Source: Jimgerdemannia flammicorona
Lineage: Eukaryota > Mucoromycota > Endogonomycetes > Endogonales > Endogonaceae
DNA length: 14,856 bases
Direction: 5' to 3'
NCBI GenBank assembly: GCA_003990745.1
Contig: RBNI01003972.1
Coordinates: 1 to 14,856, forward strand
The translations under genes were made by a program, and so were the position numbers. Under the pieces are notes generated by a model that did no database searches, was not told the DNA's origin, and saw nothing but the letters and a program-made list of their open reading frames with translations. Of the stretch, positions 9,311 through 14,856 are shown piece after piece. Each line of letters starts with the position of its first letter. Position 1 is the stretch's first letter.

Positions 9311-11376
9311 GTTATATTGTTTATAGAGAATAATATTGAATAGATGTATCTTCTTCACAACTCTATATTTACTTTCATTCTAGTTAAGTCTAATCTATAC
9401 TCAGCAGAATCCTCTATCTCCTTGACCTGCTTAGCTTCAAGTCTAACCAAAAGCTCATCTATCACTATATTATCTTTCAACTCCATCTCCTCTCAGTACT
9501 TAAAGCAAGCTCCTTGCCAAATTTCTAATCTATGTCTCTGTTCCCACCAGAAGACTGTAGACTCTCTAGCTACCACTATCATCTCTGTCTCTCTGACAAC
9601 ATCTACCTCATAACTCTTATTATTCTAATACACTACCAGTACCTTCACCAGGGCCTCCACAACACTATCTCTCTGCAGAATTCTTACCTAGTGCTCCTTA
9701 CTAATAACTCATAAGTCTATATTCCCCAACTCCTCCACTGCTAAGTTATTTATCACCTGGTACATATACTGCAAGTCTTCAATCTCCTTACACACAGGGG
9801 TTGTGGTTGGCTGGTCCTGAGCATTACAGTGTGTCTGCTCCAACACTTGCAGACTTATCCCACTCCTTCTCAGAGATATTTACCAGCTCCTCCTCCCTAA
9901 TCTTAACCACCTACCTCCTACTTACTACCTCAGATACTCCAAATTGAATACAGTAAGTCTCCAATATCTCTACATCCTCTTCAGCCTTTGGCCAGATATT
10001 CAGAGCCTTTCTTTCTATATCCTCACTCACCTCCAATACCTCAGTATTCCATTATCATAGAGAGCCTGATCTCTTACATATCTCATGGCTCTAACCTCTA
10101 GCCTTTGCACTTCTCCCCTCCTCTCCATCAGCCCAGACACTCTTACAAGTACCCCCAGCAGCCTTATTCAAACTGGGTAATATCTTCTCTTTCTCATTCA
10201 AACTCACCAGTAACTCCCTCTGTCTCTTATATCTCTGAGCTCTCTTTCACTACTCCTTATCTATCTAAATATACTTTCCATCCACCACCTCTAAGTGTGT
10301 TGAGTTTATATAAGTCTTATATATCTTAGTCTACTACTCTATAACCCCACTGAGCTCCTCTAGTATCTCTACCAAATCCTCCTCCTCCTCTATACTCTCC
10401 TTTACTCTCATTATCTTGCAGATAAATGTCCCCCATATTAGTACTGAGGGCCAGTCTCTCAACTTCCCCATAGCCTCCTTTCCAGTCAGCCAGAGCCTGA
10501 TATCTATATCTCCTATCCTGAAGGAAGTCCTCTCTTAGACCTGGAAACCAATATTGATCACCTTGTCATACTCAGCATAGTCATCTCTACTCTTCTTCTC
10601 ATCTTGACCATTATTACCATAGACACTCTCTTCAATAGTAGCTAGACCACTCTGAGGTCCCACCTCTGATAGTAAGCCATTGAAACTACTATCTCACCTA
10701 CAGTCAATCCTACCTTTAATACCTCCTCTAAGGGGGTAGTCTCCTTAATGCCCACCTTTACCTTCAGAAGCTCCTTTAAGAACTACACCAAGGTAGCCCA
10801 AGCTATCTGCTTTAAGATCAGCCTCAACTATCTTTGCCATTACTATTAAGTCACAGAAGTATAATATGATAGCAAACTTTGAAATCAATTTCTTAAGTAA
10901 TGGGACCACTATCAGGCCTATTATATTATTTGCCAGATTTCCCTGCACCTGCTGATTCCTCTGCATAGTGAAACCATCAGCTGTCATATCTCTTTTTTTT
11001 TTTTTTCCAAATTTACTATTATACCTCTATTAGTAGTCACCCTACTGCTCCCAACCACAGCCCCTTCTGCTTCTATACTTACTCTCCTCAGCAAAGGGCC
11101 TCCTGCCCTCTCCAGATTAGCCTTTTTCTTCCCTTCAGCTACACTAGCCCAAGCACTTACTGGCCATCCACTCTCCTTCACCTTGTCAGTAAAACTCATG
11201 AACTTAGACTCTCTTCCATTTCCACCAGATACCAGTTATTCTCCAGAGTCCTCTCCATCCTTTATATCTTTAAAAAAGCCCATCTCTAGACTATAATCTC
11301 TTTCTAAATATTGTTAGCCAAATGCCCCAGATCCATCTGACTCAGTATATCTATCAGAACTCTTACTTAAAGATAT
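9310..11376 (-). pseudogene. Copy A ORF1: Gag-like protein, heavily decayed
   Basis: Position and alignment match ORF1 of copy B. Readable fragments are MSFTDKVKESGW at 11199 (copy B has MSFAETVKRRQQ) and, at about 10745-10987, MTADGFTM, then NLANNIIGLIVVPLLKK, which corresponds to DLADSVMGLAVALLLKK of copy B, and an AIILYF..LIVMAKIV segment. Between the two fragments a T14 run (10993-11006) replaces a T7 run of copy B (7881-7887 region), a slippage that changes frame and gives the KKKK stretch. The short acidic run is kept near 10381. The start codon is not obvious, so the right limit is approximate. Many stops downstream of 10740 rule out a product. Confidence 0.7.
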
Positions 11377-11449
11377 ATTGATAGTGTCTTTTCTCTGAAT
11401 TGTTGTAAAAAGTATTGTTAGAAATTTGTATAATGTGAATTGTACCAGA

Positions 11450-11892
11450 GAAAGGTGTCAAGTTAAATATTCTTAATAGTTTCTTACTTTTTACATAATC
11501 TCTCATTCTGAAATCTGGCAACATTGTACTAAGACTAGAGATAATATTATTTATAATTATTATAGGTAAAAAATTAAAATAAGAAGATATATTTATAATA
11601 TAACTGATACTTTTGTTTGACATACATATGATATATTTCTATCAATCTTCTAAACTATATAGTCAGAAGTTCAAAATACTTAATAATTCAACTTCAAATA
11701 TATATTGATATATAAAAGATAAATACTTCAACAAAATCAAAAAGAATATAAAAATAAATAAAATTAATATCTAAGCTATAGTGGATATATTATTTAATTA
11801 TCTAACTATGTTTATATCAATAATCTCATATTCTTCAGTAGAATTTCAAAATTAACTCATTTTCTAGATTATATATACAGACCAACTATTTT
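11450..11892. other. AT-rich non-coding stretch
   Basis: This is very AT-rich DNA with short A and T runs, TATA-like repeats and no open frame that looks coding. The only ORF, on the minus strand at 11363-11623, is Ile/Asn/Ser-rich as expected by chance in such sequence and crosses the LINE boundary. It would be the original target DNA of copy A, itself possibly another mutated repeat. Confidence 0.6.
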
Positions 11893-12290
11893 AGAAATTT
11901 ACTTATAGGCCAAGCCTGATGGGTCAGCTTGGGCTAACCTGGAGCTCAGCTAGCCTGACCCAGCCTGAACTAGTCTATTGAGCTGAGCAGGCTGAGCTAT
12001 ATGAGAAATTTTTCTTATAGCCTAGCCCAGCTAGCCTGGTCTAGCTGGGCTGACCTATTGGACTAGGCTGGGACTGGTCCAGCCAGGCTGACCCATTAGG
12101 CTAAGCTGAGACAAGCTCAGCCAGGCTGGTTCATTGGGCTGCGCCAGGACTGGCTGTATTAGAAATTTTTCCTATAGTCTAGTATAGCCAGTCTGACCCA
12201 GCTAGACTGACTCATTATATAGAAATTTTCCATACTACCAGCCCAGACTGGCTCATTGAACCAGTCCAGACTAGTTTATTGAGCTATAAA
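11893..12290. repeat. GC-richer repeat block with hairpins and tandem 38-bp units
   Basis: This is an island rich in CTGG, CAGCC and GGCTGACCC words inside AT-rich DNA. The word AGAAATTT followed by CTATAG/CTTATAG-like bases and a GCC/CAGCC tract occurs four times, starting at 11893, 12004, 12161 and 12221. Sequences in both orientations occur: TGGGTCAGCTTGG at about 11919-11932 is nearly the reverse complement of CCAGGCTGACCCA at 12083-12095. No coding frame is evident. Such GC-rich mixed direct and inverted repeats are known from subterminal regions of hAT elements, where transposase binds; since a hAT transposase remnant lies about 1 kb downstream, this may be its 5' terminal region. That link is inference. 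Confidence 0.6.
12048..12161 (+). repeat. Three tandem 38-bp repeats, each with a hairpin
   Basis: Units begin at 12048, 12086 and 12124 with GGCTGACC or GGCTGGTTC, and keep an exact 38-bp period. Each holds a small inverted repeat at the same place: CTGGGAC/GTCCAG in the first, GCTGAG-ACAAG-CTCAGC (12105-12121) in the second, CCAG-GA-CTGG in the third. The stems differ in sequence but remain paired. Confidence 0.75.
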
Positions 12291-12604
12291 TAAACTTGCT
12301 AAGATATATATTATAACATGTAAAGATTTATAAATTTTAAGGAGTATTGATTTGCCAAAAGGTATTTTCAAAAGATGCAGATTTGGAAAAGGTGCTAATT
12401 ATAGTGATATATTAGTTAGGATAGAAATAAACCAGATCTAAAAAAAACTGCTATATTGAGAGATGATAGAATTACCTAATTTCTGTATGAGTGAAGTGTA
12501 AGCTATATAAATGAATTTGTATGGGCTATGTGAGTGAATTCTGTATCTGTAGTTACTCAATTTCTTTCCTGGTAGCATTCTTGGATATTAGCTGTTCTGT
12601 TACT
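12291..12604. other. AT-rich stretch without recognised content
   Basis: I see no coding frame, repeat or RNA gene here. Short A runs (AAAAAAA near 12440) and the words GTATGAGTGAAGTG and GGCTATGTGAGTGAATTC give a weak, imperfect internal duplication around 12485-12540. Confidence 0.5.
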
Positions 12605-12918
12605 TCCTTTTAGTAGATTGTCACTCTTTTGACAAATCATCATCCTTTTGATCTTTTGGTAAATAATTATCCTTTTGGCAAATTATTGTCCTTTTGATAA
12701 ATCATTATTCTTTTGGCAAATAATCATTCTTTTGGCAAATTATCATCCTTTTGGTAAATTATTAGCCTTTTGGCAAATCATTGTTCTTTAGACAAATTAT
12801 TGTCCTTTTGACAAATTATCATTTATTTGGCAAATTATTATTCTTTTAGTAAATTATCATTCTTTGGACAAATTATCATCCTTTGGCAAATTATCATTTC
12901 AGCAAATTATTTTTATAT
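12605..12918 (+). repeat. Minisatellite of about 16 units, 19-bp period
   Basis: Units follow the pattern CTTTTGGCAAATTATCATC. From 12653 to 12823 at least nine units keep an exact 19-bp phase (starts at 12653, 12672, 12691, 12710, 12729, 12748, 12767, 12786, 12805). Before and after this the phase drifts by small insertions and deletions (for example an isolated CTTTTGAT at 12645). Unit differences are mostly transitions: GGCAAA, GGTAAA, GACAAA, GATAAA. There are no spacers, so it is not a CRISPR array. Confidence 0.88.
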
Positions 12919-12939
12919 TTATTCTCACATATTTAATAT

Positions 12940-12958
12940 AAAAAAAAAAAAAAAAAAA
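12940..12958 (+). repeat. A19 homopolymer
   Basis: Nineteen A in a row follow the minisatellite after about 20 AT-rich bases. It could be the 3' tail of a short plus-strand retroposed element or plain slippage growth. I see no target-site duplication that would settle this. Confidence 0.7.
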
Positions 12959-13129
12959 TCCCTCAACTTTACTCATAATCTTGGAAGATAATATAATATA
13001 TATAGATCACTTATCTTCTTAAGAAATTACTGATATAATTAATATGAAAATAGAATCTACTTCTATAGCTATATAGATACTAGTTTAATAATACATTTTT
13101 ACAAATCCTTCAGCAAGTCTTCTAAAACT
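12959..13129. other. AT-rich leader before the hAT remnant
   Basis: No reading frame or repeat is recognised. By position it would be the 5' untranslated or intronic part of the hAT element that follows, if that element extends this far. Confidence 0.4.
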
Positions 13130-13690
13130 TAAGCTCATTATACCAATCTTGAAGATGATTATAGCAAGTATAACTACTGTTTAATAATTAATAACTATAG
13201 CAGCTCAACTGGAACCCTTGGATATTATATGGAGAAAAAACATTCTGAGATACTTATTGAGCCTGATATTAGTACTGATACAGAAATTATCAAGCTATTA
13301 AGTATTGTTAGTCAACAAATAATTATTCAAATAGATAGTATTCAATCTTCAATCTTTTTCAACAGTAGATGATCAGAAGTTTGATCAGTTTATCAAGAGT
13401 CTCAATCCACAATATCACCTTTTATCTAGTAATCATATAAAGAATCTTATTATAAAATGTAATATCTCTCATAGGATTATTATTGAAGCAATCTTATAAA
13501 ATACACCAGACTCTATTATATTGACTGCAGACATTTGGAGTTCTATTATAAGTAACAGTTATCTTAGACTGATAGCATACTTTATTGATACTTAGTAAAT
13601 TATACAGAACATTATTTTATCCTTTGAACCAATACTAAGTCTATATACCAGTCTTCTTATCAAAGATGCTATTTTAGATGTCTCTTTCTC
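13130..13690 (+). pseudogene. hAT-family transposase remnant (BED finger and start of the catalytic region)
   Basis: hAT transposases cut and paste DNA elements through an RNase H-fold core. Two plus-strand frames are readable. The first (about 13133-13369) gives YCLIINNYSSSTGTLGYYMEKKH, split here as KYNYC, SSSTGTLGYYM and EKKH: this looks like the second half of a BED zinc finger, where TGTL.YH..KKH is expected; the His is a Tyr and the first Cys may be the Tyr before NYC. After a 1-nt shift the second frame (13374-13690) reads QKFDQFIKSLNPQYHLLSS, then a stop, then NTPDSIILTADIWSSI, SYLRLIAYFIDT, two stops, and IIQNIILSFEPI. The order FI..LNP.Y, LTADIWSS, AYFID, LSFEPI is characteristic of hAT transposases. 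The rest of the catalytic core and the C-terminal dimerisation domain are absent. Confidence 0.8.
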
Positions 13691-14856
13691 TGCTACCTTA
13701 CTGGTCACAATGGTTTGGTAGACAACCTTCTTAGTCTACTTTCCACAATTACTACCCTCTCTACCTCAGGTTGGTTTGTTGTATCTATTGCAGGGCAGTG
13801 GGAGAGAGGCAATGGTGATGAGTTGCCCTTTTATCAGTATCCAATCAGTGTTTTCTCTACTTTTTTGTAGATTCTGGTGCCTTTGGCTGTGTTTGGAGTA
13901 TATCTGTTTTGGTGCAGTGCCTTCTTTCTTTTGCTATCACCAATAAGATGTTGTCTTGGTGCATCATGGACTATATAGAGAGTTGGCTGACCTTGGGCAT
14001 CAAGTGCCCAGTATAGATTATCTGTGGGTCCTCAGTGTCTGTGGTGGGGCCCTCTGGCTTTAGTAAGCTTCCTGGTGAGCATGGTTCTGATATAGATGAC
14101 TGTTTTTCAGATATTGTCAGGATGGGAGGGAAGATGGCCATCACAGATAGGAGGAAGGACAATTATAGTAAACCAGTAGGATACCAGACTGGGGGTGGTC
14201 ATCAGGGCTGGGGCAGGTGCTGCTTCAGTAGGGCCTTTTGATTGGTTCAGAGCAGTTAGATGATAAGTATCACTCTTGACTTCTTATGGTGATTTGGTGG
14301 ATTGGGTCCTGGTCATTGAGTGGGGTCAGGGGACCTAAGGCTACCCATTTCAGGCATCTTGGCTATATTTAACTAGAACTAAAAGCTGACATGGCAATGT
14401 GATCGAGGCCTACAAGCTTGAGTAGTGGGGTATTGGGGGTCTTCTCCTGCCTCACATGTAAGTTCTTTACTCATCTTAACTAAGAGAACCAGACTCTGTC
14501 CACTGTAATATATTTTTATGAGGGATTTTCTTAGCCTGTCATCTTCCTTGGGGTGGTAGAGGCTATTCTATTCAGCTTAAGCATGGTCTTGTATATATAT
14601 TGGGGTCTCAGGTATGTGCTTTTGGTTGTTGGCATATGGCTGAGTTCTCTCTGGTAGTAGGAAGAGCATGGTGTGTAGAATGAGATATGGGCCAGCATAG
14701 GCCCTGCTGTACCTAGCATAGTCAAGCTACTGGATAATAGCTAGTCTAGGTTAATGGGGAGGCAGTGCTTGATGGGTGGTGGGGGAGGGTTTTGGCCTAT
14801 ATAGTCTAGGTTATCTTCTAATAAAAATCTGCAGGACTTTAAGTCTGTTAAAAAAA
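13690..14856. other. Unassigned G/T-rich region, possibly another degenerate mobile element
   Basis: Composition changes sharply near 13690: long AT stretches stop and the plus strand becomes rich in GGTGG, GGGG and TTGG words, the reverse of the strand bias in the LINEs. All frames are broken. Short open frames at 14035-14241 (plus), 13971-14162 (minus) and 14531-14725 (minus) match nothing I recognise and overlap each other. The region ends in AGTCTGTTAAAAAA at the window edge. It truncates the hAT remnant, so it may be an element inserted into it, but I find no terminal repeat or duplication. Confidence 0.4.
13834..14283 (-). pseudogene. Possible degenerate coding fragment, unknown family
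   Basis: Read on the minus strand, one frame runs about 149 codons with only two internal stops, both TGA, in a region where other frames are more broken. TGA is what TGG or CGA becomes under the C-to-T and G-to-A decay seen elsewhere in the window. Readable parts include ALMTTPSLVSYWF, LYWALDAQGQPTLYIVHDA and KKALHQNRY. I do not recognise a domain; a retroelement gag or a host-derived fragment are both open. The frame could also be chance. Confidence 0.25.

Larger units (their letters stand above)
8335..11449 (-). mobile_element. LINE copy A, 5' half
   Basis: This continues the element at 1-2640 after the nested copy B. It covers the middle and N-terminal part of ORF2, ORF1 and the 5' end. 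The right boundary is set by ungapped alignment of 11412-11449 with the 5' end of copy B at 8282-8319. Beyond 11449 the C/T-rich strand bias stops abruptly and plain AT-rich DNA begins. With the other half the element totals about 5.75 kb, the same as copy B. Reading by eye I find no CG dinucleotide in this half. The right target-site duplication should start at about 11450, but its partner is outside the window. Confidence 0.88.

Noticed and set aside
11363..11623. Small minus-strand ORF rich in Ile, Asn and Ser
   Set aside because: It crosses the LINE 5' boundary and has the residue bias of random AT-rich DNA.
12060..12125. tRNA-like or SINE promoter boxes in the GC-rich block
   Set aside because: The hairpins repeat with a 38-bp period and no A-box/B-box words or cloverleaf could be drawn.
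12605..12918. CRISPR-like array
   Set aside because: Units are contiguous 19-bp repeats with no unique spacers, no cas genes and a eukaryotic transposon context.
11450..13130. Mitochondrial or centromeric DNA suggested by high AT content
   Set aside because: No mitochondrial gene or tRNA is visible, and neighbouring nuclear-type transposons with RIP-like decay explain the composition.
14035..14241. Plus-strand ORF of 68 codons
   Set aside because: It has no recognisable motif, overlaps competing minus-strand frames of similar length, and its start has no supporting context.

Overview
The window looks like a transposon graveyard from a eukaryote, most likely a filamentous ascomycete fungus. 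I see no intact gene, no rRNA or tRNA, and no bacterial-style operon. Three things support a fungal reading: APE-type non-LTR retrotransposons with degenerate ORF1 and ORF2, a broken hAT transposase, and CpA/TpG to TpA differences plus extreme CpG scarcity, which resemble repeat-induced point mutation (RIP). The species cannot be named from this sequence.

Bases 1-11449 hold two related LINE elements, both on the minus strand and one nested in the other. Copy A is older and fills 1-2640 and 8335-11449. Copy B is younger and fills about 2641-8319, inside the ORF2 of copy A. The insertion is bounded by a 13-15 bp target-site duplication (ATTTCTCACACCT at 2628-2640 and 8320-8332), with the poly(A) tail of copy B seen as a T run at 2640-2654. 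Both copies reach a matching 5' end, so neither is strongly 5'-truncated. Each encodes a Gag-like ORF1 and an ORF2 with an endonuclease (SLN(I/V)N, RID, SDH), a reverse transcriptase (FLD..KAYD, QGDPLSP, FADD) and a Cys/His C-terminus. Both ORFs in both copies carry many stops and several frameshifts.

Bases 11450-13690 are very AT-rich. They contain a GC-richer block of 38-bp tandem repeats with hairpins (11893-12290), an array of 19-bp repeats (about 12605-12918), an A19 run, and a decayed plus-strand hAT transposase (about 13130-13690) with a BED-finger remnant and a TADIWSS motif. The GC-rich repeat block may be the subterminal region of that hAT element; this is inference.

Bases 13690-14856 differ in composition (G/T-rich on the plus strand, fewer A/T runs). 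They hold no recognisable gene, only one low-confidence degenerate minus-strand reading frame. The window starts inside a LINE poly(A) end and stops in an A run.

No working system is visible. The biological content is the nested insertion history and the mutational record of genome defence.
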